Below are positions 7,216-15,524 of a stretch of DNA of 64,000 bases, piece after piece. The notes below the pieces were generated by a model. It was not told the DNA's origin. It did no database searches and saw only the letters and a list, made by a program, of their open reading frames with translations. The stretch lies in contig CAJXZG010000015.1 in NCBI GenBank assembly GCA_913063265.1, positions 17,335 to 81,334 of the forward strand, given 5' to 3'. Positions within the stretch are counted from its first letter, which is position 1. Each line of letters opens with the position of its first letter. This DNA is from an uncultured Prolixibacteraceae bacterium. GTDB lineage: Bacteria > Bacteroidota > Bacteroidia > Bacteroidales > Prolixibacteraceae. The position numbers and the translations under genes are program-made.

Positions 7216-9006
7216 ATGTCAAAAAATATATCTATATCAATAAACGGTTTTCCTGTTGAAATTGAGAAAGGGAAAACAATACTTGAAGCAGCTGAATCAC
7301 AGGGAATAACTATTCCTACTCTCTGCTATCATAAAGATTTATGTGTTGCCGGGAATTGCAGGGTTTGTGTTGTTGAAATAGCAGGGCAAACAAGGTTATC
7401 GGCAGCATGTGCTACTCCCTGCGAAGAAGGCATGGAAATTTTAACCAATAGCCTGAAAGTTCGAAATTCAAGAAAGCACATCATAGAATTATTACTTTCT
7501 GAACACAATGCTGATTGTACAAAATGTTACCGTAATGGAAACTGTGAGTTACAAAAGCTTTCTTCTGAATATAAAATAATGACTCAGGACTTTATTGAAC
7601 TGGTTCCGTTAAAAAAATATTCAGTGGATATGTACTCTCCATCTATTATGAAGGATGACAGCAAATGCATTCGTTGTCAGCGTTGCGTCAGGACCTGTGC
7701 AGAGTTGCAGGGTGTAAACGCCTTAACCGTAGCTCACAAAGGTGACGAGATGAAAATCACTACATTTTTTGAAAAACATATGCGCGATGTAGTTTGTACC
7801 AACTGTGGACAATGTGTAAATCACTGCCCGACCGGAGCATTGGTTGAGAAAAACTATATCGAAGAAGTTTGGGAAGCAATTGCCGACGCTAACAAGCACG
7901 TAGTTGTTCAGACGGCTCCTGCTGTTAGAGTAGGTTTGGGCGAAGAATTGGGCTTAGAACCAGGAACAAGAGTTACCGGCAAAATGGTTGCAGCATTAAA
8001 AAGACTGGGATTCGATGCCGTTCTTGATACTGATTTTACTGCGGATTTAACAATTTTGGAAGAAGGAACTGAACTTCTGACAAGATTAAAAAAAGCACTT
8101 GTAGATAAAGATAAAACAGTAAAACTTCCGATGGCAACCTCATGTTCTCCGGGATGGATAAAATACATTGAACATCTTTATCCTGAATACCTTGATAACC
8201 TTTCTACCTGTAAATCGCCACAGCAAATGTTTGGTGCTTTGGCAAAAACTTACTACGCAAAGGCAAGAAATATTCAACCGGAAAATATTATATCCGTATC
8301 GATTATGCCTTGTACAGCCAAAAAGTTTGAAGCTTTCCGGCCTGAGATGCATGATAGCGGGTACCGCGATGTTGATTACGTACTCACAACCCGGGAGTTA
8401 GCTATTTTAATAAAACAGGCCGGCCTGGATTTCAATAAGCTGGAACCGGTAAAATATGATCGTTTAATGGGTGAATCTACCGGCGCCGGAGTAATTTTTG
8501 GAGCAACAGGAGGTGTAATGGAAGCGGCATTAAGAACTGCATATGAGTTAGTAACAGGAAGAGATGTTCCGTTTAAAAATCTTAATATTGAGCCGGTAAG
8601 AGGAATGGAAGGAATAAAAGAAGCCTCTATTAAAATTGAAAAACCACTTAAAAAATGGGCTTTCCTCGACGGAGTTGAACTAAAATGTGCAGTTTCACAT
8701 GGATTGGTAAATGCAAAAACTATTATGGAAGCTTTAAAGTCGGGAAAAGCAAACTACCATTTTATAGAATTTATGGCATGCCCCGGAGGATGTTTGGGAG
8801 GTGGAGGCCAACCTATCCCTACTAATTCAGAGATTCGCAAAAAACGTGCTGATGCAATATATGCTGAAGATGGGGATCTGCCACTCAGAAAATCCCATGA
8901 AAATCCGGAAGTTCAAAAACTTTACAAAGATTTTCTTAAAGAACCACTTAGTGATATTTCTCATCATTTGTTACATACGAAATATACTAAACGAGAACAT
9001 TATTAG
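7216..9006 (+). CDS. hydA: [FeFe] hydrogenase catalytic subunit, group A (HydA)
   Basis: The 596-residue catalytic subunit evolves or takes up H2. An N-terminal [2Fe-2S] domain (about 1-80; CYHKDLCVAGNCRVC) is followed by a His-Cys [4Fe-4S] motif (HNADCTKCYRNGNCELQ). Two [4Fe-4S] clusters follow (CIRCQRCVRTC and CTNCGQCVNHCPTGAL). The H-cluster motifs are all present: TSCSPGW (L1), MPCTAKKFE (L2) and MACPGGCLGGGGQP (L3). The order and length match the group A3-type subunit that partners NuoE/NuoF proteins. It closes the hyd operon; a long hairpin terminator starts 17 bases downstream. No maturation genes (hydE, hydF, hydG) are in the window, so they must lie elsewhere. Confidence 0.96.
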   Translation: MSKNISISINGFPVEIEKGKTILEAAESQGITIPTLCYHKDLCVAGNCRVCVVEIAGQTRLSAACATPCEEGMEILTNSLKVRNSRKHIIELLLSEHNADCTKCYRNGNCELQKLSSEYKIMTQDFIELVPLKKYSVDMYSPSIMKDDSKCIRCQRCVRTCAELQGVNALTVAHKGDEMKITTFFEKHMRDVVCTNCGQCVNHCPTGALVEKNYIEEVWEAIADANKHVVVQTAPAVRVGLGEELGLEPGTRVTGKMVAALKRLGFDAVLDTDFTADLTILEEGTELLTRLKKALVDKDKTVKLPMATSCSPGWIKYIEHLYPEYLDNLSTCKSPQQMFGALAKTYYAKARNIQPENIISVSIMPCTAKKFEAFRPEMHDSGYRDVDYVLTTRELAILIKQAGLDFNKLEPVKYDRLMGESTGAGVIFGATGGVMEAALRTAYELVTGRDVPFKNLNIEPVRGMEGIKEASIKIEKPLKKWAFLDGVELKCAVSHGLVNAKTIMEALKSGKANYHFIEFMACPGGCLGGGGQPIPTNSEIRKKRADAIYAEDGDLPLRKSHENPEVQKLYKDFLKEPLSDISHHLLHTKYTKREHY

Positions 9007-9022
9007 TTCTTAAATCTGTCTT

Positions 9023-9057
9023 AAAAAAATCCGGTATATTTGATACTGGATTTTTTT
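9023..9057 (+). terminator. Terminator of the hyd operon, abutting the ogt start
   Basis: A 15-pair hairpin: AAAAAAATCCGGTAT (9023-9037) pairs with ATACTGGATTTTTTT (9043-9057) with one G-U pair and a five-base loop, ending in seven T. The ogt ATG begins on the next base. Confidence 0.85.
9035..9042 (+). promoter_or_regulatory. Putative ogt -7 box inside the terminator hairpin
   Basis: TATATTTG is a perfect TAnnTTTG -7 box, but it lies in the apex of the hyd terminator. If used, transcription would start about 10 bases before the ATG at 9058. No good -33 box is visible. Confidence 0.4.
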
Positions 9058-9546
9058 ATGGCAAATACTTATAAAACTTTAATCGAATCACCCCTGGGTT
9101 ATCTTGAAATAAGCACTGACGAATATTTTCTGCTGTCAATCGTGTTTAAAGAGGAATTTTCCAAAACACCGGAATTTGTACCCGAAATATTAAAAAAAAC
9201 TGTTTCTCAATTGAATGAATATTTTACAGGAAAACGAAAAACATTTGACATCAAATTAAAACCACAAGGGACTGATTTTCAACAAAAAGTATGGAATGAG
9301 GTGAAATTAATTCCATTTGGAACCACGCAGTCATATCTTGAATTAGCTGTAAAAACAGGCTCAAAAAACAATACAAGAGCTGTTGGAATGGCTAATGGAA
9401 AAAATCCGATTCCTATAATTATTCCTTGTCACAGAGTAATTGGCACAAGCGGAAAACTAACGGGATACGCCGGAGGAATAGAAAGAAAAAAATGGTTATT
9501 GCAACATGAGCTTAAATATTCAAATCGATCTGATTTACTTTTTTGA
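9058..9546 (+). CDS. ogt: Methylated-DNA--protein-cysteine methyltransferase
   Basis: This suicide DNA-repair protein of about 162 residues takes alkyl groups from O6-alkylguanine onto its active Cys. The C-terminal domain shows the winged helix (GTDFQQKVWNEVKLIPFGTT). It also has the signature IIPCHRVIG, in which the Cys is the acceptor, and the GYAGGIERKKWLLQHE tail. The N-terminal domain is short, as in the Ogt/MGMT form without the Ada regulatory part. The start is placed at ATG 9058 because the upstream in-frame TTG lies inside the hyd terminator hairpin. It is transcribed alone; the next gene is about 250 bases away. Family assignment is firm. Confidence 0.94.
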   Translation: MANTYKTLIESPLGYLEISTDEYFLLSIVFKEEFSKTPEFVPEILKKTVSQLNEYFTGKRKTFDIKLKPQGTDFQQKVWNEVKLIPFGTTQSYLELAVKTGSKNNTRAVGMANGKNPIPIIIPCHRVIGTSGKLTGYAGGIERKKWLLQHELKYSNRSDLLF

Positions 9547-9709
9547 AATCTCAAAATCAACAAGCAATTCCCATTTTCGGACAAGCAATCAAATTTAACA
9601 AAACATAAAATCCTCATAAACTGGTACTTATGAAATTGGTCTGAGGTTTGCAAAATTTCTGGCAAGGCAATATAAAATTTGGGAAGGTTTTTAATGGGTC
9701 CCAATTTAG

Positions 9710-9740
9710 GATGGAGTTCAGAGGAACTCCATCTTTTTTT
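9710..9740 (+). terminator. Strong intrinsic terminator upstream of the esterase gene
   Basis: GATGGAGTTC (9710-9719) and GAACTCCATC (9724-9733) form a perfect 10-pair stem with a four-base loop, followed by TTTTTTT. It lies 164 bases after the ogt stop and 53 bases before the esterase start. Confidence 0.88.
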
Positions 9741-9792
9741 GGATTCAAACTATATCATTGATCATTTTATCTTTATATTCACGCAAAAAAAG

Positions 9793-10749
9793 ATGACTCG
9801 AAAATACTTTCCATTTGTCCTTATTTTATTCTTATCTCAGGTTCTATTTGCTCAGGAACGATATTCAGAATATTGGTTTGATGAAATTAACACCGAAACA
9901 TATACATATGCCACAAAAGGCGGGGAAGAATTACTATTGGATATTTATTTACCCCAATCTGATCCGGAAATTAGCCGGGCGACCATAATTTTTGTTCATG
10001 GCGGTGGATTTAGCGGTGGATACAGAGACGATGAAAGAAGCAAAGTATTTTGCAATCAATTGGCCGGATATGGTTATGTGGTTGCCTCTATTTCTTATCG
10101 ATTAACCCGAAAAGGAAAGGAAGGAGGATTTGGATGCAATTGCCCGGCAACTGAAAAACTCAACACCTTTAATATGGCAGTTGAAGATGTTCAGGATGCT
10201 TCATTCTTTCTTATCCAAAACAGGGAACAATTTGGTATCGATCCTCAAAAAATAATTTTAGCCGGAAGCAGTGCGGGTGCAGAGACTGTGCTTAATACAG
10301 CGTACCTGCCTCCGATGTGTTATGGACTGGACTCCGGGCCGGTTTCATATGCCGGAGTAATTAGTTTTGCAGGCGCAATACCCGACACAGTTGCTATTTA
10401 CGATGAGTCTGCTGTTCCTTCTTTACTTTTCCATGGAACAGATGATAATTTAGTCCCCTACGCAACTGCCTCCCATCATTATTGTAAAGCAGATAAACCC
10501 GGCTTTTTAATTTTGCATGGTTCGCATACAATATCAAAAAAACTGAACGAATTGAATATTGCGAACTGGCTGCATACTACCTGTGGTGGAGGGCATGAAA
10601 TTGCCAGTACTCCAATGACAGATTACTTTGATATAATAACTGAATTTTGTTACGAGGTTGTCATTCAGGGTAATTCCCAATCCAGAACAACAATAATACC
10701 AGGAGATCAAAAGGATAATTATTCGCAATTTGATTTCTGTAATGATTAA
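9793..10749 (+). CDS. Secreted alpha/beta-hydrolase (carboxylesterase type)
   Basis: The 318-residue exported hydrolase has a signal peptide at 1-21 (PFVLILFLSQVLFAQ). The fold motifs are the oxyanion HGGGFSGG (about 59-66), the nucleophile elbow AGSSAGAE (Ser near 143), a DDNLVPY segment with the probable acid Asp, and GGGHEI with the probable catalytic His. This is the hormone-sensitive-lipase or carboxylesterase class acting on small or polymer-bound esters; the substrate is unknown. The start at ATG 9793 is chosen because it gives a clean signal peptide and lies after the terminator. The following nuclease-like gene begins 10 bases after the stop, so the two probably form one transcript. 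Confidence 0.85.
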   Translation: MTRKYFPFVLILFLSQVLFAQERYSEYWFDEINTETYTYATKGGEELLLDIYLPQSDPEISRATIIFVHGGGFSGGYRDDERSKVFCNQLAGYGYVVASISYRLTRKGKEGGFGCNCPATEKLNTFNMAVEDVQDASFFLIQNREQFGIDPQKIILAGSSAGAETVLNTAYLPPMCYGLDSGPVSYAGVISFAGAIPDTVAIYDESAVPSLLFHGTDDNLVPYATASHHYCKADKPGFLILHGSHTISKKLNELNIANWLHTTCGGGHEIASTPMTDYFDIITEFCYEVVIQGNSQSRTTIIPGDQKDNYSQFDFCND

Positions 10750-10759
10750 GCCTAAAACA

Positions 10760-11593
10760 ATGAAAAAATATTTAATCGTAATCGTTTTCCTTATTCCAAT
10801 TTCAGTTTTTGCACAAGAACTAAAAATAATGTCCTTTAATATCAGGTATGCAACAGAAAATGATGGAATTAACGCATGGTCAAATCGAATTGAAATGGTA
10901 AATGGATTATTTAAGTTTCATGAACCTCAAATATTTGGATTACAGGAGGCTTTAATAAGTCAAATTGAAGATATTTCTAATGAATTGCCGGATTTTGGAT
11001 GGATTGGAGTTGGCAGAGATGATGGAAAGAAAGGGGGTGAGTTTTCGCCAATCTTCTTTAATAAGAAAAATTTCATTTTAGTAAAAAACGGTACTTTCTG
11101 GTTATCGGAAACTCCCGAAAAACCAAGTATGGGTTGGGATGCTTCATACAAGAGAATTGTTACCTGGGGGAAATTTAAATCGAAAGTTTCAGGGAAACAT
11201 TTTCTTGTTTTTAATACACATTTTGATCACCGTGGAGATAAAGCAAGAAAAAACTCGGCAATTTTAATAAAAGAGAAAATTAAGGAAATCAGCAATAATT
11301 CAGGATTACCCGTAATTTTAACCGGTGATTTGAACCTTGAGCCGGATTCAGAACCAATTCAATTGATAAAAACTTTTATGAAGGATAGCGGGGAGATTAC
11401 TGAAACCGAACCTTACGGACCGGTTGGTACATTTAGCGGTTTTAATTGGGATGCAACACTGGACAGACGTATCGACTATATTTTCATACAGGGTGGTATT
11501 AAAGTATTAAAATATGCCGTAATATCAGATTCAAAAGAACAACGTTGGCCATCAGACCATTTACCCGTTTTTGTTAAAGTTCAACTGAAATAA
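10760..11593 (+). CDS. Secreted endonuclease/exonuclease/phosphatase family protein
   Basis: The 277-residue protein has a signal peptide (IVIVFLIPISVFAQ). It shows the DNase-I-like metal-dependent hydrolase signature: KIMSFNIRY near the N-terminus, PQIFGLQEA (catalytic Glu), FNTHFDHRG, ILTGDLNLEPDS and a C-terminal SDHLPVFVKV with the catalytic Asp-His. In secreted Bacteroidota members the substrate may be a phosphodiester or phosphomonoester such as a lipid head group or nucleotide; the sequence does not decide. The chosen ATG (10760) follows the esterase stop by 10 bases and gives the signal peptide directly. Family assignment is firm. Confidence 0.9.
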   Translation: MKKYLIVIVFLIPISVFAQELKIMSFNIRYATENDGINAWSNRIEMVNGLFKFHEPQIFGLQEALISQIEDISNELPDFGWIGVGRDDGKKGGEFSPIFFNKKNFILVKNGTFWLSETPEKPSMGWDASYKRIVTWGKFKSKVSGKHFLVFNTHFDHRGDKARKNSAILIKEKIKEISNNSGLPVILTGDLNLEPDSEPIQLIKTFMKDSGEITETEPYGPVGTFSGFNWDATLDRRIDYIFIQGGIKVLKYAVISDSKEQRWPSDHLPVFVKVQLK

Positions 11594-11652
11594 AGCGGAG
11601 AAAGTTTTTTTCCTGTTCATTAAATTCTAATTTAAAATATTTACTTTTCCCG

Positions 11653-13038
11653 ATGCTTGAATTTCTTAGCGAACTTATAATAAAAATTTCCAATGGCATT
11701 TGGGGTGCGCCTATTCTTATTTTACTTTTAGGAGGAGGATTTTATTTTCTGGTTTATTCACGTTTGGCACCATTACGTTATTTTGGACATGCTATAAAAA
11801 TTCTTAGCGGAAAATACGATGATCCAAACGAACCCGGGCAACTCAGGCATTATCAGGCGCTATCAACAGCACTGGCAGGCACAGTTGGAATGGGAAATGT
11901 CAGTGGTGTCGCCGTTGCCATTACTATGGGCGGTCCGGGCGCAATTTTCTGGATGTGGATCTCAGCACTTTTGGGCGTAAGTACCAAGTTTTTTACCTGT
12001 TCCCTTGCTGTAATGTTTCGCGGTAAAGATGATTCAGGAGTAATACAAGGTGGCCCGATGTATTATATTACTGAAGGACTGGGCAAAAACTGGAAACCTG
12101 TTGCCATTTTTTTTGCCATCATGGCTATGATTGGTGTTTCACCACTTTTTCAGGCCAACCAACTTACACAAATGATCAGCGATGTTGTGTTGGTTCCCAA
12201 TAATATTCCGACTTCATTTTCTACAAATATTGTCATTGGAGTTGTAATTGCAATTATTGTGGCAATGGTGGTGATAGGTGGAATTAAACGAATTGGGACA
12301 GTAACCGGAAGTCTGGTTCCAACTATGGTTGTCATTTATACCATAACAGTTTTGTATATTATTTTCTCCAATTCTTCCGAAATAATTCCGGCCTTTAAAA
12401 CCATTTTTCATGATGCATTTACAGGAGATGCTGTTCTGGGAGGCTCGCTTGGAGCAATAATAATAACGGGAGTAAGACGGGCGGCATTTTCTAATGAGGC
12501 GGGCCTTGGTACTGCCCCAATGGCTCATGGTGCCGCAAAAACAAGCGAACCGATTCGTGAAGGGTTGGTTGCTATGCTTGGTCCGGTGATCGATACAATC
12601 ATTGTTTGCACAATGACTGCTCTTGCTATTATTATTACCAATACATGGGTTGAAAGTAGTGCTGATGGAATTACCTTAACCGCTCATGCTTTTGATGCTT
12701 CCATTCCGGTTTATGGAAAGTATATTTTGGCCACCTGCGTTATTTTCTTTTCTATGTCAACCATGTTTGCATTTCCATATTACGGAGTAAAATGCCTTGG
12801 TTTTGTCGCAGGAACAAAATACCAGAATATTTACAATTACCTTTTTGTGATTGTTGTGGTAGTTGGTGCGGTATCTAACTTACGTGTGATTATTGGATTA
12901 ATCGATATCGCTTTTGCACTGATGGCCTTTCCAACGGTAATTACAGCCATTCTTCTCTCGCCACATGTAAAAAAAGCTGCAAAAGATTATTTTGTAAGAT
13001 TGAAAGAGAAAAAAGTTCAGGAAAGAAATCATGTTTGA
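11653..13038 (+). CDS. Sodium:alanine/glycine symporter (AGCS family)
   Basis: The 461-residue inner-membrane transporter has about ten to eleven hydrophobic segments. Family features include GTVGMGNVSGVAVAITMGGPGA (about 76-97, the sodium and substrate site region). Also present are GGPMYYI, GGIKRIGTVTGSLVPTM and RRAAFSNEAGLGTAPMAHGAAKT (about 274-296), the AGCS hallmark. It should import alanine or glycine with sodium, which fits a saline habitat. It stands alone on the plus strand, 59 bases after the nuclease-like gene. Homologues are often called alsT or agcS; substrate preference cannot be fixed here. Confidence 0.93.
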   Translation: MLEFLSELIIKISNGIWGAPILILLLGGGFYFLVYSRLAPLRYFGHAIKILSGKYDDPNEPGQLRHYQALSTALAGTVGMGNVSGVAVAITMGGPGAIFWMWISALLGVSTKFFTCSLAVMFRGKDDSGVIQGGPMYYITEGLGKNWKPVAIFFAIMAMIGVSPLFQANQLTQMISDVVLVPNNIPTSFSTNIVIGVVIAIIVAMVVIGGIKRIGTVTGSLVPTMVVIYTITVLYIIFSNSSEIIPAFKTIFHDAFTGDAVLGGSLGAIIITGVRRAAFSNEAGLGTAPMAHGAAKTSEPIREGLVAMLGPVIDTIIVCTMTALAIIITNTWVESSADGITLTAHAFDASIPVYGKYILATCVIFFSMSTMFAFPYYGVKCLGFVAGTKYQNIYNYLFVIVVVVGAVSNLRVIIGLIDIAFALMAFPTVITAILLSPHVKKAAKDYFVRLKEKKVQERNHV

Positions 13039-13108
13039 ATTATTTAAACATTAATATTAAATTCTTTCTCATTTGCTATTTTTGTTTAAAAAGCAGATTA
13101 TTATTTAA

Positions 13109-13771
13109 ATGAGTTTTGACCAAAAACAATTGGAAAAAGCATTTTACAAAGATGGCTTTAGTCTGGGCATGGAAGCGGTGCAAGGAGGAATATCCCAACA
13201 ATCTTTATTTATTGCACTAAATAAAATGTACAGGGCCATCGATGATTTTATTGACAGTTTAACGGTTTACGCACAACAACAAGGCCAAAAACTAGACTGT
13301 AAAAAAGGATGCGAATGGTGTTGCCATCAACCAATATATGCTTTGTCATACGAAATGCAATATCTGAATGCCTTTATAAAGGATAATTTTAACAAAAGCG
13401 ACCTGAAGCAAATTAAAAACCGGGCTGAAATTAAAAATAACAAATTCAAAAAATTGGCAGGCGATTCCCTGCTAAATGCCAAACATCCATGCCCCCTGCT
13501 GGAGAATGGCACCTGCATAGCCTATAATGCCAGGCCAATGGCTTGTCGAATTTATCTTTCGACTAATGTGAAATCGTGTATTGCTTTTTACAAGAATCCT
13601 GAAAATGAGAAAAGCATTCCTGCCCTTCTGGACTTCCCCCTAAAAGCAGGAAAAATGATGAATGAAGGATTTAAAGCAGCCTTAAAAACAGGTGGATTAT
13701 CAACTGTTGAATTTCGAATTGAAGAAATTTTACTTGTTCCTCCGGCTAAAGCAATGGGTAAGGTCACTTAA
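13109..13771 (+). CDS. YkgJ-family cysteine-cluster protein
   Basis: The 220-residue cytoplasmic protein has a cysteine cluster resembling the YkgJ/UPF0153 family: CKKGCEWCCHQP (about 58-69) and CPLLENGTCIAYNARPMACRIY (about 129-150). These should bind a zinc or iron-sulfur centre. Family function is not established. A TATTTTTG box at 13077-13084 is a good -7 candidate with a leader of about 25 bases. The gene converges on the thioesterase gene and their last eight bases overlap, so neither has room for its own terminator before entering the other. Confidence 0.83.
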   Translation: MSFDQKQLEKAFYKDGFSLGMEAVQGGISQQSLFIALNKMYRAIDDFIDSLTVYAQQQGQKLDCKKGCEWCCHQPIYALSYEMQYLNAFIKDNFNKSDLKQIKNRAEIKNNKFKKLAGDSLLNAKHPCPLLENGTCIAYNARPMACRIYLSTNVKSCIAFYKNPENEKSIPALLDFPLKAGKMMNEGFKAALKTGGLSTVEFRIEEILLVPPAKAMGKVT

Positions 13772-14195
13772 CCTTTTCTTCAGGAACATTTATTCCGGCC
13801 AATTTAAACTTGTCAAGCAAAATTTCATGAGGCAAAGGTCTGCCATCTTTAGTTAAAACTGCTGTAATTTTTGCTTTAACCATCAATTGGTTATCCCTTT
13901 TTCTTATTATTTGCTGATTAAAAATCACACGCAGTCGTCCTTGTTTTCCAATTTTCAATTTCACCACAAAATCATCGCCCGGTCGTAATGGAAACTTGTA
14001 ATCCAGTTCGGCCCGGATTACCACTGCATCAATACCCTGGTTATGCAATTCAGCAAAATCCAATCCGACGGAATTTAAAAATTTATGCCGACAGTGCTCC
14101 AGGTAATTTTGGTATACAGCATTATTGACAATTCCCTGCAAATCACACTCATAATCCCTAACCTGCAGTTCCAACTCAAAATCAAATTCCTTCAT
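13764..14195 (-). CDS. Acyl-CoA thioesterase, hotdog fold
   Basis: The 143-residue protein matches the 4-hydroxybenzoyl-CoA thioesterase/YbgC group. The N-terminal signature YECDLQGIVNNAVYQNYLEHCRHKFL (about 14-39) holds the catalytic Asp region and the hotdog helix. RAELDYKFPLRPGDDFVVKL is the following strand pair. It should hydrolyse acyl-CoA or acyl-ACP thioesters in the cytoplasm. It follows the CoA-binding protein by six bases and is probably cotranscribed with it. Substrate unknown; family assignment good. Confidence 0.88.
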   Translation of the reverse strand: MKEFDFELELQVRDYECDLQGIVNNAVYQNYLEHCRHKFLNSVGLDFAELHNQGIDAVVIRAELDYKFPLRPGDDFVVKLKIGKQGRLRVIFNQQIIRKRDNQLMVKAKITAVLTKDGRPLPHEILLDKFKLAGINVPEEKVK

Positions 14196-14201
14196 AAATT
14201 C

Positions 14202-14672
14202 TTAATTTGCAGAATAAACCAACTTTGGATACCTGCCAAAAGCTTTTACAAAAAAGCGATGAAATGCATGAAAACTTTTTACAGGACTGGCAAACATCAT
14301 GATACATTTTTTATAAATCAGTGGTATACCTGCTTCCCGGATAGTTTCCACAGCTTCAGGGGTATCTGACATTTGTTGTATCCAAATCATTTTTATACCC
14401 TTTTTAACAGCAAGCTTTGCAACCGCATCTGTTTCCTTTTTTGGCGTAACAATAAAAAGATGTTCTACATCGGCTGGTAAATCCATAACCGACTTATAAC
14501 ACTTAACTCCCTGAATCTCTTCAGCATTAGGATTTATTGGATATATAACAAATCCCTTTTCCCTAAGTTCTTTAAAAACGCTTGCACCAAATTTTTTAGG
14601 ATTTCTTGATACACCTGCAATTGCAAATTTGCGTGGTTCCAAAAATTTCTGAATGTCATTTAAGGTAATCAT
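14202..14672 (-). CDS. CoA-binding domain protein (YccU type)
   Basis: The 156-residue protein is a single Rossmann-like CoA-binding domain. It has FAIAGVSRNPKKFGASVFKEL at the N-terminus, VIYPINPNAEEIQG, a VEHLFIVTPKK strand-turn, and MIWIQQMSDTPEAVE. Relatives include E. coli YccU and the CoA-binding part of acyl-CoA synthetases. No catalytic residues are evident; a regulatory or carrier role is possible. It precedes the thioesterase by six bases, a pairing that makes sense if both handle CoA species. It is 71 bases downstream of the fumarylacetoacetase-type gene. Confidence 0.85.
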   Translation of the reverse strand: MITLNDIQKFLEPRKFAIAGVSRNPKKFGASVFKELREKGFVIYPINPNAEEIQGVKCYKSVMDLPADVEHLFIVTPKKETDAVAKLAVKKGIKMIWIQQMSDTPEAVETIREAGIPLIYKKCIMMFASPVKSFHAFHRFFVKAFGRYPKLVYSAN

Positions 14673-14743
14673 GGTTTGAAGTTTTTAGTTTTCCACCGGG
14701 ATACTGATATTCATAAACAGAACAGTGTATTCTGTTTTCCCGG

Positions 14744-15358
14744 CTATTTAATTATAAAATCAAGCAGCTTTTTATCTTCCAGATATCCTTCCAGACGATC
14801 TCCTATTTTTATCGGTCCAACACCTGCAGGGGTACCCGTATATATTAAATCTCCTATTTTCAAAGTTACGTATTTCGACACATAAGAAATAATTTCGTCG
14901 AAACTAAAAATCATCAATTCCGATCTTCCATTTTGTACTTCGTTTCCGTTGATTTTCAATTTAAATCCAATATTCTCAGGATCAGGAAACACGGTTTTAT
15001 CGATAAAAGTATTACTCAAAACAGCTGCCTGATCAAATGCTTTTGACTTCTCCCACGGTAATCCTTTTTCTTTTAGCTGATTTTGAACATCGCGCGCAGT
15101 AAAATCAATCCCAAGTCCGATTTCATCATAATATCGATGAGCAAAACGTTTTTCAATATTTTTCCCCAACCTGTTTATTTTTATCACAAGTTCAATTTCG
15201 TGATGTACTTCTTTTGTCCAGTTTGGAATATAAAAAGGATCGTTATTTCGTAATAATGAAGAATCCGGTTTCATAAAAAACACAGGTTCTTTCGGAATAT
15301 CATTTTTTAATTCGTGAACATGTGCCACATAATTTCGGCCAATGCAAATAATTTTCAT
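14744..15358 (-). CDS. Fumarylacetoacetate hydrolase family protein
   Basis: This 204-residue enzyme is the compact single-domain form of the FAH fold. It opens with IICIGRNYVAHVHELKN and has PVFFMKPDSSLL. Metal ligands are at HHEIELVIKI (Glu pair), then DFTARDVQNQLKEKGLPWEKSKAFD and the GDLIYTGTPAGVGPI loop near the C-terminus. Relatives hydrolyse acylpyruvates or decarboxylate oxaloacetate. The length fits the FAHD1/YcgM subgroup, for which acylpyruvate hydrolysis and oxaloacetate decarboxylation are known activities. It is the first gene of a minus-strand run, with a bidirectional terminator upstream. The exact substrate is not certain. Confidence 0.9.
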   Translation of the reverse strand: MKIICIGRNYVAHVHELKNDIPKEPVFFMKPDSSLLRNNDPFYIPNWTKEVHHEIELVIKINRLGKNIEKRFAHRYYDEIGLGIDFTARDVQNQLKEKGLPWEKSKAFDQAAVLSNTFIDKTVFPDPENIGFKLKINGNEVQNGRSELMIFSFDEIISYVSKYVTLKIGDLIYTGTPAGVGPIKIGDRLEGYLEDKKLLDFIIK

Positions 15359-15418
15359 ATTCAGATCGATAAGAATTTGTTGATAGAAAACACAAATTTA
15401 GGGCTTTGGGTTAACAAT

Positions 15419-15479
15419 AAAAAACCTGATTGATGATAAAACCGGATAATTCAAAATCCGGACTTAATTGGTGGTTTTT
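15419..15479 (-). terminator. Bidirectional terminator after the signalling operon
   Basis: A nested hairpin: inner stem CCGGAT (15442-15447) with ATCCGG (15456-15461); outer arms AAAAAACC (15419-15426) and GGTTTTT (15473-15479). T-runs occur on both strands. It should end the five-gene signalling operon. Confidence 0.78.
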
Positions 15480-15524
15480 CTTAAAGGCTCCATTTAAGAT
15501 ACCCGAAATTATTATTTTAATAAA

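Noticed and set aside
9679..9792. Longer esterase start (38 extra residues)
   Set aside because: It would place a strong terminator hairpin inside the coding region and bury the signal peptide; ATG 9793 is better.
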